The translations under genes were made by a program, and so were the position numbers. Below, in pieces: positions 38,325-47,423 of a DNA stretch of 64,000 nt; position 1 is the stretch's first letter, and the number at the start of each line of letters is the position of its first letter. A model generated the notes under the pieces. It was not told the origin of the DNA. It did no database searches and saw only the letters and a program-made list of their open reading frames with translations. The stretch is from Stappia sp. BW2. GTDB lineage: Bacteria; Pseudomonadota; Alphaproteobacteria; Rhizobiales; Stappiaceae. The DNA lies in assembly GCF_008107695.1 (NCBI RefSeq), contig NZ_VIRG01000070.1, forward strand, positions 1,798,001 through 1,862,000, in the 5' to 3' direction.

Positions 38325-38849
38325 TCAGCTTCGTTCCTGACATCCGGCCAGAAAGTCGTTGATCTCTGCAAGGGTGCGGAGACGATAGACTGTCAGATGA
38401 TGCGGAGGTTCGCGGTAGATGCGCTCCAGCTTGGCTCTGGCCGAGTGTCTGGTTCGCCATATGAACCTCAGGAATTCGACGGTTTGCCAGTTGAACTGCT
38501 CCGGGCAGCCTTCCGCCAGATCTGGCCGGCTCTGTCCGTGGTATTGCACGGACCGCTTCAGCACCCGAAAAATGCGGCGCGAGACCGGAAAATCCAACCA
38601 GATGAACGTATCGGCGCGTTCGACACGTTCCGCGTAGGTGCTTGAATGGCCACCTTCGAAGATCCATGCCTCCTTCAGATGGACCTCATGCGTCATCCGG
38701 TCCTTTTCCGGCCGCGTCCGTTCGTTCCAACCGGACCGGTAGTGGATCTTGTCCATATGGTAGACTGGCAGTCCGGTTTTCTGTCCAAGGGCAACGGCGA
38801 GCGTGCTTTTGCCCGAACCCGGGCCTCCAACAATCATCACACGTTTCAT
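38325..38849 (-). CDS. P-loop NTPase, adenylate-kinase-like (topology-modulation family)
   Basis: The 174-residue product starts MKRVMIVGGPGSGKSTLAVAL, with a P-loop at residues 8-15. IYHMDKIHY-like residues (VYHMDKIHYRSGW near 27) and EGGHSSTY near residue 63 place it with the small kinases annotated as DNA topology modulation or FlaR-related. Positively charged lid residues (RIFRVLKR near 87) are in the place expected of nucleoside monophosphate kinase-like proteins. Substrate unknown. A longer frame to 38936 is possible but lacks a ribosome site. Confidence 0.78.
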   Translation of the reverse strand: MKRVMIVGGPGSGKSTLAVALGQKTGLPVYHMDKIHYRSGWNERTRPEKDRMTHEVHLKEAWIFEGGHSSTYAERVERADTFIWLDFPVSRRIFRVLKRSVQYHGQSRPDLAEGCPEQFNWQTVEFLRFIWRTRHSARAKLERIYREPPHHLTVYRLRTLAEINDFLAGCQERS

Positions 38850-38995
38850 GACGCACCAAAGAGAAGCAAGGAAGGGCTGGCCGTTATACAGATCGTGCCG
38901 GAGATGAAAACCCGAAACAGACTGTTCAATGGACACTTCAGCTTGTCAGTGCCTATCTACTCTGCCAGACGCACTGTTGTTTGATGGAGAGGCAG

Positions 38996-39922
38996 ATGAG
39001 CTGGTTGAATAGCCCTGATCCCGTGCCGGGAAATGCTGCAAGCTGTGACCCGATCGAAACGATCATCGTACCGCGGACCTCCGATCTCGGCGGATTTTCG
39101 GTCAGGCGCGCCCTGCCCTCTGCCAGACGGCGGATGGTTGGCCCCTTCATCTTCTTCGACCAGATGGGACCGGCAGAACTGCTGGTTGGCGGCGGCATTG
39201 ACGTGCGACCGCATCCCCATATCGGACTGGCGACCGTGACCTATCTCTTTGAAGGCGAGATGTACCACCGTGACAGCCTCGGGACGCAGATCGCGATTGC
39301 CCCCGGCGCTCTGAACTGGATGAGCGCGGGCAAGGGCATCGTTCATTCCGAACGCGAACGCCCGGAACGGCTGCAGGAAAAACGCCCCCTGTTCGGCCTG
39401 CAGAGCTGGGTTGCCCTCCCAAAACATCTGGAAGAGACAGACCCGACCTTCCAGCATCACGGCACTGACGAACAACCGGAGTTTTCCGAGAAGGGCGCAT
39501 CGGTCAAGCTTATTGCTGGTGAGCTCTATGGTCACAAGGCGCCGGTGAAGACAGCCTCCGACATGTTCTATGCGGATATAACGCTGGAACCGGGAGCCAG
39601 GATCCCGCTCGATGCGGGGTGGGAAGAACGCGGCCTCTATACCGTTTCGGGCCAGATTACCATCGCAGGCCAGAGTTTCGATCCGGCGCAGCTTCTGGTG
39701 TTCAAACCTGGCGATCATCTGGTGATCGAAAACGCATCCCCCCTGCCCGCCCGTTTTGTCGTGCTTGGCGGCGAACCGATGGATGGCCGGCGTTATATCT
39801 GGTGGAACTTCGTGTCTTCATCAAAAGAACGCATCGAGCAGGCCAAGGAAGATTGGCGGCTGGGACGGTTCGATACGGTTCCGGGCGACGCGGAAGAATT
39901 CATTCCGCTGCCTGAGCGTTAG
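38996..39922 (+). CDS. Pirin-family bicupin protein
   Basis: An ATG at 38996 right after GGAGAGG gives 308 residues (the frame is open from 38981). Two cupin domains are visible: the first with [18 protein letters not shown] near residue 43 and the iron-ligand [15 protein letters not shown] near residue 74; later HSERER near 114. Pirins bind iron and some show quercetinase activity; others act as transcriptional cofactors. The C-terminal part is the second cupin. It converges with the next gene, overlapping it by 23 bases. Confidence 0.93.
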   Translation: MSWLNSPDPVPGNAASCDPIETIIVPRTSDLGGFSVRRALPSARRRMVGPFIFFDQMGPAELLVGGGIDVRPHPHIGLATVTYLFEGEMYHRDSLGTQIAIAPGALNWMSAGKGIVHSERERPERLQEKRPLFGLQSWVALPKHLEETDPTFQHHGTDEQPEFSEKGASVKLIAGELYGHKAPVKTASDMFYADITLEPGARIPLDAGWEERGLYTVSGQITIAGQSFDPAQLLVFKPGDHLVIENASPLPARFVVLGGEPMDGRRYIWWNFVSSSKERIEQAKEDWRLGRFDTVPGDAEEFIPLPER

Positions 39923-40880
39923 GGGCCTTGACGCTCCAGCCGCTTTCAAGAGGCGGTGCTTTTTCAAACCGATCGGCGGGACGGATCAGATCCGGCTCGC
40001 CAAAGTCCAGAATGATGTTCAGCCGCTGGCGCGCCAACGGGTCACCCGTCAGATCAGGATCTTCCGGCGATACCGACAACCTTACGCCCCTGTGGGTTGT
40101 TTCCAGTTGCCTGAACCCGGAAACGGCCTCGCGAAAAACTTCCGGCACCGTCCAGCCGTAACGTAGCGCCAGAGCGTCGATCACCAGCCAGACAGCATCC
40201 AGTCCGATCTGTATCTGGCGCGGATCCTCCACCACCAGTTTCAGCCGCAAATAGTCGATGCTGTTTTCAGAAGGACCGCGAAGCAGGAAGAAGAGTGTTG
40301 TCGAGCCATAGTCGACGCTCGGCGTGGTCAAGGGCACCAGGTCCGACGCACATTGCCAACGGTCCTTGCTGAAGGGCGCCCGGCGCCAACCCGGATTTCC
40401 CAGCCCCAGCGACCTTAACTCGTCACAGAGCTGATCAGGCTTCCCCAGAAAGCTGCGCTTCAGCTCCGCAGACAGTTCCGGTTCCGGCGCCAGCAAGACT
40501 TCCCGGGCCGGCGTCTGCAAGGACGACAATGGATCCGGCATCAGAGGAGCTGTGACAACGCTGTCTTCCCCCTTCAGCTGAGCAAGGTGCAGAAACAGAC
40601 CGCCACCAGCAAACCCTGCCGCCAGAAGCGCCAGTGTTCCCCAAATGTAATAGGGTGTCACGTGAGAGCGGCTCTGAGATCTGGCAGCGCGCGGCGGCAG
40701 GCCACCATGTTTGTCGGGCTTGCCCTCTTCAGGCAGCATTTCCATGTCCGGCTCTGCCCAGCGCGGCCCCTTGGAACGAGGTCCGGGCCTCGGTCTGGAT
40801 TGCCCACCCCGCCCTGTCCGGCCTGCTGGCGCTGCAGCCGATCCAAACAAATGCCTGAGCTTGTGTGCGAATCCAGCCAT
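39900..40880 (-). CDS. Single-pass membrane-anchored protein of unknown function
   Basis: The 326-residue product has a basic, Pro/Gly-rich N-terminal stretch (residues 10-70) and one clear hydrophobic helix ([20 protein letters not shown], residues 80-99). The larger C-terminal part carries no motif I know. That arrangement implies a cytoplasmic tail and a periplasmic domain. I do not recognise a family. The domain has two cysteines near CDELRSLGL and WQCASDL that could pair. It overlaps the convergent pirin gene by 23 bases. Confidence 0.72.
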   Translation of the reverse strand: MAGFAHKLRHLFGSAAAPAGRTGRGGQSRPRPGPRSKGPRWAEPDMEMLPEEGKPDKHGGLPPRAARSQSRSHVTPYYIWGTLALLAAGFAGGGLFLHLAQLKGEDSVVTAPLMPDPLSSLQTPAREVLLAPEPELSAELKRSFLGKPDQLCDELRSLGLGNPGWRRAPFSKDRWQCASDLVPLTTPSVDYGSTTLFFLLRGPSENSIDYLRLKLVVEDPRQIQIGLDAVWLVIDALALRYGWTVPEVFREAVSGFRQLETTHRGVRLSVSPEDPDLTGDPLARQRLNIILDFGEPDLIRPADRFEKAPPLESGWSVKAPNAQAAE

Positions 40881-41045
40881 TCAGTCCCTTAACACCGCGT
40901 TCTTCAACCCTCTGGTCGTAGGCTCGGGATTTATCAAACCAATACCTTGAAAAGGCAACCGGATACCTGTCATCTAAGCTCCGCTTCCACGGCGGCGCTG
41001 CAAAACGATATGCTTGCGGCCGAAACAGAACCAAAGAGGCCCTGA

Positions 41046-41753
41046 ATGCCCACCTTTCCAGGCGATACGTCTGAACTGCGCCGCGCGATCATCGAGACCG
41101 CCCGCGCCTTGCCGCGTCTTGGACTGACGAAAGGCACCTCTGGAAATGTCAGTGCACGCACCGAATCCGGTTTTTTGGTGACGCCGTCGGGAACACCTTA
41201 CGAAAATCTGACCGAAGACATGATCGTTCCGCTGGATTGGGAGGGCTGCTACCGCGGTGAGACGCTGCCGTCTTCCGAGTGGCGTATGCATCTCGATTTC
41301 TATCTGGCGAAGCCGGACTGCGGCGCGGTGGTCCATTGCCACAGTCCGCGCGCCACTGCCCTGTCGTGTCATCGGCGCGGCATTCCCGCGTTCCATTACA
41401 TGGTCGCGCTTGCCGGCGGTGACCGCATCGACTGTGCGCAGTATGCCACCTTCGGCACGAAAGCCCTGTCAGAGGCGATGATTGCCGCCCTTGGAGACAG
41501 GAGCGCCTGTCTGCTTGCGAACCACGGACAGATCGCCGGAGGGGCGACGTTGCAAAAGGCTCTTGCGACGGCGGAAGGCGTGGAAGATCTGGCGGATCAG
41601 TATCTGTCGGCTCTGACACTCGGTGACCCCGTGATACTGGACGCCGAGGAAATGAGCGCAATCTTGAAAAAGTTCAAGACCTACGGGAAACAAACAAGCG
41701 AACTTGAAGACGGCCAGACGGCTGCCTTCGAATTGCCAAGACGGGTGGACTGA
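41046..41753 (+). CDS. Class II aldolase/decarboxylase (FucA/AraD family)
   Basis: At 235 residues this has the FucA/AraD core: GLTKGTSGNVSART near residue 26, the zinc-site HCHSPRATALS near residue 97, and GQIAGGATLQKALATAE near 162. The fold binds zinc and splits phospho-sugars or decarboxylates their acids. The kinase gene starts two bases after its stop, which suggests that a sugar is phosphorylated, then cleaved. The exact substrate, such as fuculose-1-phosphate, 4-phospho-tetronate or another, is not resolved. Confidence 0.88.
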   Translation: MPTFPGDTSELRRAIIETARALPRLGLTKGTSGNVSARTESGFLVTPSGTPYENLTEDMIVPLDWEGCYRGETLPSSEWRMHLDFYLAKPDCGAVVHCHSPRATALSCHRRGIPAFHYMVALAGGDRIDCAQYATFGTKALSEAMIAALGDRSACLLANHGQIAGGATLQKALATAEGVEDLADQYLSALTLGDPVILDAEEMSAILKKFKTYGKQTSELEDGQTAAFELPRRVD

Positions 41754-41755
41754 AA

Positions 41756-42649
41756 ATGCGGCTGGGAATTGACTGGGGTGGCACCAAGATCGAAATCATC
41801 GCTCTCTCCAACGAGGGCGAGGAATTGTTCCGGCAAAGGGTCGACACCCCCCGAGACGACTATGAGGGGTGTCTGGAAGCCGTCCGCAAGCTGGTCGAGG
41901 CAGCGGAGCAGGCAACCGGCCAGACAGGAACGCTCGGCCTCGGCATTCCTGGTTCGCTGTCCCCCAGGACTGGCCTCGTCAAGAACGCCAATTCCACCTG
42001 GATGAACGGCAAGCCCCTGGACAAGGACCTGCAAAGGGTCCTCGGACGTCCGGTCCGCATCCAGAACGATGCCAACTGCCTCGCTGTCTCGGAAGCGACC
42101 GATGGTGCGGGCGCTGGAGCTCATATCGTACACGCCATCATTATCGGCACAGGTAGCGGATCAGGCATTGCCATCGACGCAAAAGCCCATCTCGGGGCCA
42201 ATGGCATCGGCGGTGAATGGGGCGCCATCACCGTTCCCTGGATGAAGCCGGAGGAGTATCCCGGTCCGGATAGCTGGATCGGCCACAAGGGCGCCATCGA
42301 CCGCTGGTGCTCGGGAACCGGCTTTCAGCTCGATTACAAGGACAGGACTGGCACGCTGCTGAAGGGCCACGAAATCATGGCGCTGAAACGCTCCGGAGAT
42401 GAAGTGGCAACTGCTGTCTACGAGGCCTACGTCAGCCGCCTTGCCCGTGCACTTGCCATGTCTGCAAATCTGCTCGACCCGGATGTGTTTGTTCTGGGTG
42501 GAGGCATGTCGAACATCGATGAGCTTTATGCGGACCTTCCGGCGGCCATGGAGCCTTACATCTTCTCCGACACCTACGAAACACCAATCCGCAAGGCCGC
42601 ACACGGCGACAGCTCAGGCGTGCGGGGAGCCGCCTGGCTCTGGGAGTGA
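41756..42649 (+). CDS. ROK-family sugar kinase, fructokinase-like, without the zinc motif
   Basis: The 297-residue protein opens with the ROK ATP motif LGIDWGGTKIEI (residues 3-14), has GIPGSLSP near 63, IQNDANCLAVSEATDG near 102 and GTGSGSGI near 126. The ROK zinc motif with four Cys/His residues, expected near 155-175, is replaced by IGHKGAIDRWCSGTG, where only one cysteine is left. Most ROK kinases and repressors have it, so the loss is notable. Together with the aldolase it forms a two-gene module; substrate unknown. Confidence 0.86.
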   Translation: MRLGIDWGGTKIEIIALSNEGEELFRQRVDTPRDDYEGCLEAVRKLVEAAEQATGQTGTLGLGIPGSLSPRTGLVKNANSTWMNGKPLDKDLQRVLGRPVRIQNDANCLAVSEATDGAGAGAHIVHAIIIGTGSGSGIAIDAKAHLGANGIGGEWGAITVPWMKPEEYPGPDSWIGHKGAIDRWCSGTGFQLDYKDRTGTLLKGHEIMALKRSGDEVATAVYEAYVSRLARALAMSANLLDPDVFVLGGGMSNIDELYADLPAAMEPYIFSDTYETPIRKAAHGDSSGVRGAAWLWE

Positions 42650-42767
42650 TCCTCACCAGAACCGGAGATCCTGCACGTTTGCATGAGCGTTCCCGCTCTC
42701 GCCATGTTCCGCACGTCACGCTTGGGTCTTAGTCCAGGGCCAAGCCATGTTGCCGCGAAGATTAAAA

Positions 42768-42797
42768 ACCGGTCCGGCGTTCGGTTGCTGGACCGGT
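42768..42797 (-). terminator. Intrinsic terminator, DMT transporter at 42816
   Basis: ACCGGTCC (42768-42775) and GGACCGGT (42790-42797) form a perfect stem with a 14-base loop. On the minus strand the stem is followed by TTTTTAAT, giving a T run. Confidence 0.8.
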
Positions 42798-42815
42798 CTT
42801 CAAGCAGCTGAAAAT

Positions 42816-43817
42816 TCAGCTCGTCTTTTTGGCTCCGCTGGCGCGCCCTTTGCTGACGAGTACAATCCCTATCCCGACAGCGGCAACAGCCGCCAATTTC
42901 GGAACGTTCGGCACTTCACCGAAGGCCAGATATCCAAGACCGAGGCCGATCACGGCAGCAACAGAGCCGATCTGGCTGAGATAAACAGGCCCGGCAGTGT
43001 GCTGAAGGCGGAAATAAAGACCGTACTGGAATGCGAAAATGGCAATTTGAGCAACCAGCAGCCCGGTCGCTTCTGCCGTCCAGGCGACCGGTGAGACCGG
43101 AATATCGGCGATAGCAGTGAAAGCCCCCAGTACCAGAAACCCGACCAGCATCATGCCGAGGGCAAGATCCACGGGACGCGCGCCTGCGGGCCATTTCAGC
43201 GTGCGATAGATATTGCCGAAAGCCAGGAACACCGGGATCGACAAGGCCACCATCGCCCACCAGGAAGCTTCAACGGAAAGCTGGCGCCCTGACACTGCCA
43301 GAAGTACACCACCGGCAAGACCGAATAGAACACCAGCTCCGCGCAGAACCTGAAACCTTTCAATGCGCAGCAGCACAGCGAAGCCGTAGGTCAGAACCAG
43401 TGGAAAGGCGTAGCTCAAGGAAACGAAACTTGCGCCAACCTCTGGGGCAGAAGCGACCGCAATCATGTTCGGGGCAATGAACAGCAGACCACTGACCAAA
43501 AGGTACAAGGCATACGTTCCTCGCCTGACACGCGCGCGCCCAACCCCGGCCATACTTCCTCTGGCCGTGATCCTGGTAATGGCGAACAAGCCCGCGGCAC
43601 CGCCCAGAATGGACCATTGCAACAACGCCAAAGGGTGCCAGCCCGTCATCGGAGCAGCTTTTGCAATCACGGTGGAGACGGCAAGGAATCCGCCGACAAT
43701 CAATAACAACACCAGCGGTTGATCCAGCGGACTACCGCGCCGGTCGCCTGAAAACGGTGCTTGTTGCTGAAGGGAGGCCGCACTGGCGGAGGCTCCCGAT
43801 CTGGGGGTGTCCACCAT
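42816..43817 (-). CDS. EamA/DMT-family transporter under MarR control
   Basis: The 333-residue membrane protein has about ten hydrophobic segments in two EamA repeats (LVLLLIVGGFLAVSTVIA near 35; YALYLLVSGLLFIAPNMIA near 102; LLVAQIAIFAFQYGLYF near 257). The first 30 residues are Ser/Ala-rich and polar. Export of an amphipathic or toxic metabolite is typical for DMT proteins paired with a MarR regulator. It is divergent from the MarR gene, and the gap contains a perfect 18-bp palindrome. Substrate unknown. Confidence 0.9.
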   Translation of the reverse strand: MVDTPRSGASASAASLQQQAPFSGDRRGSPLDQPLVLLLIVGGFLAVSTVIAKAAPMTGWHPLALLQWSILGGAAGLFAITRITARGSMAGVGRARVRRGTYALYLLVSGLLFIAPNMIAVASAPEVGASFVSLSYAFPLVLTYGFAVLLRIERFQVLRGAGVLFGLAGGVLLAVSGRQLSVEASWWAMVALSIPVFLAFGNIYRTLKWPAGARPVDLALGMMLVGFLVLGAFTAIADIPVSPVAWTAEATGLLVAQIAIFAFQYGLYFRLQHTAGPVYLSQIGSVAAVIGLGLGYLAFGEVPNVPKLAAVAAVGIGIVLVSKGRASGAKKTS

Positions 43818-43886
43818 GGGACTGTCCTTCCTGACAAGTCGGCGCCAGCACGATGCCGCACCAATTGAGAAAGAGATAACTCATTT

Positions 43887-43904
43887 TATCTTGATTTCAA
43901 GATA
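43887..43904. promoter_or_regulatory. Perfect MarR-type operator
   Basis: TATCTTGATTTCAAGATA is a perfect 18-bp palindrome, with arms TATCTTGA and TCAAGATA. It lies 70 bases before the start of the DMT gene (minus) and about 157 before marR (plus). Additional CTTGA half-sites follow at 43905-43909 and 43920-43924, and a TTGACA (43931-43936) lies just beyond. MarR proteins bind this type of site at divergent promoters. Confidence 0.7.
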
Positions 43905-44061
43905 CTTGATTTAAAGATTCTTGATGTCGGTTGACACCCCCCTGTAAAGCCGACACTATTCTGATTTTAAAAACGGTCGAGATGTCAGCTATTTACGTAA
44001 CCTCGCACGGTCTCACGAAGCAGCGCTTCGTATGGCTTCAAATCATCTGGAGAATTCTGCG

Positions 44062-44640
44062 ATGACCACACCGTCGCGCCCCCCATCGAAGCCATCGGGT
44101 CACCTCTTTGGCGATCCGGAAGACCTGCTCATTGACCGCGCCGAGCGCGCGCGAAGACAATGGCAAAGGGAAATACCAGAGATCGCGGATGAGCTTTCGC
44201 CAATGGTTCTGCTGGGGCGACTGAACGAAGCCTCACAGGTACTGGCTCGCGACTATCTTGTGCCTGCCTATGCGGAAATCGGACTGAAGTCGGGTGAATT
44301 CGACGTTCTGGCTACGCTCGTACGCTCGGGCCCGCCCTACAAGCTCACGCCAACGGAACTCTACCGCTCAACGATGATGAGTTCGGGTGGCATGACTGCG
44401 CGTCTGGACAAGCTGGAAAAGGCGGACCTTGTGGAACGCTGCCCGCACCCGGACGACAGGCGGGCGCTTACCGTGTGCCTGACTGAAAAAGGACTGAAGC
44501 TGATCAAGGATCAGATGCCCGACTACATTGCGACACAGCAACGCGCTGTCAGCGGGTTAAGTCCCAAAGAACAAGGTCAACTGTCAGACCTTCTTGAAAA
44601 GCTCATTCGCTCTGTCAACGATCCCCTGGCAAAACCCTGA
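44062..44640 (+). CDS. MarR-family transcriptional regulator
   Basis: The ATG at 44062 (MTTPSRPPS) follows GGAGA; another ATG at 44032 would add ten residues. The 192-residue product has a MarR winged helix with LTPTELYRSTMMSSGGMTARLDKLEKADLVER near residues 95-126 (given here as LTPTELYRS and GGMTARLDKLEKADLVER) and the wing HPDDRRALTVCLTEKG. It lies divergently from the DMT transporter with a perfect palindrome between, so it should repress the exporter and itself until a ligand binds. Confidence 0.92.
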   Translation: MTTPSRPPSKPSGHLFGDPEDLLIDRAERARRQWQREIPEIADELSPMVLLGRLNEASQVLARDYLVPAYAEIGLKSGEFDVLATLVRSGPPYKLTPTELYRSTMMSSGGMTARLDKLEKADLVERCPHPDDRRALTVCLTEKGLKLIKDQMPDYIATQQRAVSGLSPKEQGQLSDLLEKLIRSVNDPLAKP

Positions 44641-44795
44641 CAGGTTGCTCGCTTCGTTCAGAAGCGGTGTCGGTCTGGCAGCCTCCGGCAAGCTGCAGGT
44701 CTTGTGACTTACCGTCACTGTGAACACGATCCGGATTGTTTTTCAGCCCCAGATGACCAATTCTTTGACCGAACAAAACACCGGGACGACACATC

Positions 44796-45560
44796 ATGCT
44801 CAAATGGGTTACGCGCATTCTCGCCATCCTGCTCTTCACTCTGCCGGCCCTGGCCCAGGAAGAGCTGCAGATTCGCGATATTGAAAAAGGAACTGGTGAA
44901 GAAGCGAATGTCGGTGAAACGGTGGTGGTGCATTACACTGGCTGGCTGATGGATGGAACCAAGTTCGATTCCAGTGTCGACCGCGGCACACCGTTCTCGT
45001 TCACCCTTGGGGAACGCCGCGTTATCCCCGGCTGGGAAAAAGGCGTGGAGGGCATGCAGGTCGGCGGCAAGCGCGAGCTCATCATCCCGCCGGACATGGC
45101 ATACGGTTCACAAGGGGCCGGTGGCGTCATTCCGCCGGATGCCACCTTGAAGTTCGAAATCGAACTGCTTGAGGTCAAGGCAAAGAAATTCTCGGATATC
45201 GATAATGGCACCCTCAAGGCCAAGCTCGCCTCGGGTGCAACAGTTATTGATATCCGGCGCCCAGACGAATGGAAACAAACCGGCGTCATTCCCGGAAGCC
45301 ACCTGGTAACGTTCTTCAACGACAGCGGCCAGGTGAACCCGGCTTTCGGCAGCGAGCTGAAGAAGCTGATTTCAAGCCCGTCCGATGAAGTTGTGCTTCT
45401 CTGCCAGACCGGTCAGCGAAGCCAGGTCTTGTCAGAGTATCTGGCGGGTCAGGCCGGGTTTACCAACGTGGTCAACGTCGAAAAGGGAATCGCCCGCTGG
45501 ATCGAAGACGGTGGCGACGTTACCCAGGCTACCTTGCCGGAGAATTGCTGGCTCTGCTGA
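44796..45560 (+). CDS. Exported FKBP peptidyl-prolyl isomerase fused to a rhodanese domain
   Basis: The 254-residue product has a signal peptide (WVTRILAILLFTLPALA, residues 4-20). Residues about 35-127 are a complete FKBP domain (VVVHYTGWLMDGTKFDSS; VIPGWEKGVEGMQVGGKREL; IIPPDMAYG). Residues 131-245 are a rhodanese domain with the active-site loop LLCQTGQRS (Cys203) and VIDIRRPDEW near 150. It ends in CWLC at residues 251-254, a CxxC motif. FKBP-type fold catalysts and thiosulfate-type sulfurtransferases are not usually fused; periplasmic redox or sulfur-linked protein folding is inference. Both active sites look intact. Confidence 0.9.
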   Translation: MLKWVTRILAILLFTLPALAQEELQIRDIEKGTGEEANVGETVVVHYTGWLMDGTKFDSSVDRGTPFSFTLGERRVIPGWEKGVEGMQVGGKRELIIPPDMAYGSQGAGGVIPPDATLKFEIELLEVKAKKFSDIDNGTLKAKLASGATVIDIRRPDEWKQTGVIPGSHLVTFFNDSGQVNPAFGSELKKLISSPSDEVVLLCQTGQRSQVLSEYLAGQAGFTNVVNVEKGIARWIEDGGDVTQATLPENCWLC

Positions 45561-45649
45561 GCGCCACTCCCCCCAAGGCACCTGCCCCGTTTTCCGCACT
45601 TGGCAGGCCATCGACGCCGCTCTTGTGAAGCAAGGTCCATGCCGAGTGA

Positions 45650-47050
45650 TCAATCGTCAAGCGGCGGCATGCGGTTCCAGGCGTCGAGTGCGGCGATCTT
45701 GTAAGCCTCGGCCAGTGTCGGGTAGTTGAAGGTATTTTCCACGAAATACTCCAGCGTACCGCGCAGATTGAGAACAGCCTGTCCGATATGGACAAGTTCC
45801 GTCGCCCCCTCTCCGACTATGTGGCATCCAAGAAGACGGCGGGTCTTGAGGGAGAAGATCATCTTCAGCATGCCGGTATCGAGGCCCATGATGTGGCCGC
45901 GTGACGTTTCCCGGAACCGTGCGACACCGCATTCGTAAGGAATGCCGCGGGTCTTGATCTCTTCCTCGGTCATGCCAACAGTGGAAATTTCCGGTACGGC
46001 ATAGATGCCGTAGGGAAAATACTCGGGCGGATCGTAGGCTTTCTCCCCCAACGCATGGCAAGCCGCGATGCGCCCCTGCTCCATCGATGTCGAGGCGAGA
46101 CTGGGAAAGCCGATGACATCACCGGCCGCGAAGATATGCGGCACGTCGGTCTGGAAGGTCATGGGATCAACCTTCAGTCGACCGCGATGATCCACGTCCA
46201 GTCCGCAACTTTGCAGGTTCAGGTTCGGCGTCGCCCCCATGCGCCCAGCCGCGAACAGAATGACGTTCGACCGCACACAGCGGCCGCCTTCCAGCGTGAT
46301 TTCACAATCCGCGGGCCCGTTTTTCTCGATCTTTTCGACCTTCGCCCCAAACCGAAGCGCAATTCCACGGTCACGTAGCTGGTGCGTGAAATCAGCAACG
46401 AGTTCCTTGTCCAGAAAGTCGAGCATGGTGTCGCGCGGTTCGATCAGCGTGACATGCACATCGAGCGCGGAGAAGATCGAAGCGTATTCGACACCTATAA
46501 CACCCGCGCCGATGACCGCGATCGACCGTGGCAGTTCGGTCAGTTCCAGGATCTCGTCACTGTCGAGAACAAATTCTCCATCGAAGGGCACATAGCCGGG
46601 ACGGAACGGCTTCGTGCCGACAGCGATGATGAACTTGTCCGAGGTAATGTGGTGAATTTCCCCCGTGTCGCCTTCCACCTCGATCTTATGCGGTTCGACG
46701 AATTTGGCCTCACCCCGGATCGTATCGACCTTGTTGCGGGCAAACTGATGCTCGAGAACCTCGACTTCGTGGTTGAGGGTAATGTGCAGCCGCGCACGAA
46801 GATCCGCTGCCGTCAGGTCGTCCTTCACCCGGTAGGAACGGCCGTAAAAGCCGCGCTCGCGCCATCCCGTCAAGTTCAAAACGGTTTCACGCAGCGTCTT
46901 GGAAGGAATGGTGCCGGTATGGACGGATACGCCGCCAACCCGCCGGCCGCGCTCCACCACCAGAACGTCATAGCCGAATTTTGCTGCCTGAATTGCCGCC
47001 CTGCGTCCGGCTGGTCCGCTGCCGATCACAACAAGATCGTAGTGTTCCAT
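45650..47050 (-). CDS. sthA: Soluble pyridine nucleotide transhydrogenase (Si-specific)
   Basis: Starting MEHYDLVVIGSGPAGRRAA, the product is 466 residues, the usual SthA size; the frame reaches up to 47125 without family similarity. The FAD motif is at residues 7-20. The redox-disulfide segment of related lipoamide dehydrogenases is replaced by VSVHTGTIPSKTLRE near residue 43, lacking the two cysteines, as in all SthA. The NAD motif IAVIGAGVIGVEYAS is near 177. It exchanges hydride between NADPH and NAD+. Downstream neighbour FKBP-rhodanese is convergent and unrelated. Confidence 0.94.
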   Translation of the reverse strand: MEHYDLVVIGSGPAGRRAAIQAAKFGYDVLVVERGRRVGGVSVHTGTIPSKTLRETVLNLTGWRERGFYGRSYRVKDDLTAADLRARLHITLNHEVEVLEHQFARNKVDTIRGEAKFVEPHKIEVEGDTGEIHHITSDKFIIAVGTKPFRPGYVPFDGEFVLDSDEILELTELPRSIAVIGAGVIGVEYASIFSALDVHVTLIEPRDTMLDFLDKELVADFTHQLRDRGIALRFGAKVEKIEKNGPADCEITLEGGRCVRSNVILFAAGRMGATPNLNLQSCGLDVDHRGRLKVDPMTFQTDVPHIFAAGDVIGFPSLASTSMEQGRIAACHALGEKAYDPPEYFPYGIYAVPEISTVGMTEEEIKTRGIPYECGVARFRETSRGHIMGLDTGMLKMIFSLKTRRLLGCHIVGEGATELVHIGQAVLNLRGTLEYFVENTFNYPTLAEAYKIAALDAWNRMPPLDD

Positions 47051-47423
47051 ATGCCCCTCACTGCCAGTTTTTTTGTCAGCCTGCCGGCCCCCGTTCGTCG
47101 GAGACATCTTGCAAAATCGCTGCACTGCAAAAACAGCATCTCGGCGTGAGGGTCAAGAAGGCAAGCGGAAAATGCAGGCTTGCGGCAAGCTTTGGTGCAT
47201 ACCCGGTGACAATTGCTACTTCTTACAATGGCGCAAGACAAACGTGGCGGCTCGTCTGTATACTGATCGTTGATAAGATTCTTGGTCGTTGCAACGCCAA
47301 GTGTCTTGCTATTGCGGGATCTATTAAAGAACCATTGTACGAGACCGCTACGGCGAATTGAACTAACTGCCCGCGAGCCAGAAGTGAACTGGCTTCCCGC
47401 CACAGAAAGGATTGACCACCAAG
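47051..47423. promoter_or_regulatory. Intergenic region sthA / orphan binding protein, one imperfect palindrome
   Basis: This gap of about 373 bases holds the promoters of the divergent sthA and binding-protein genes. CTTGGTCGTTGCAACGCCAAG at 47281-47301 is an imperfect inverted repeat with a GTTGCAAC core, resembling operators of LacI-type regulators, but no such regulator lies nearby. I see no gene here. Confidence 0.3.

Noticed and set aside
47281-47301. Imperfect palindrome as a LacI operator
   Set aside because: Arms mismatch in the middle and no LacI-family gene is present in the window; recorded only as weak context.
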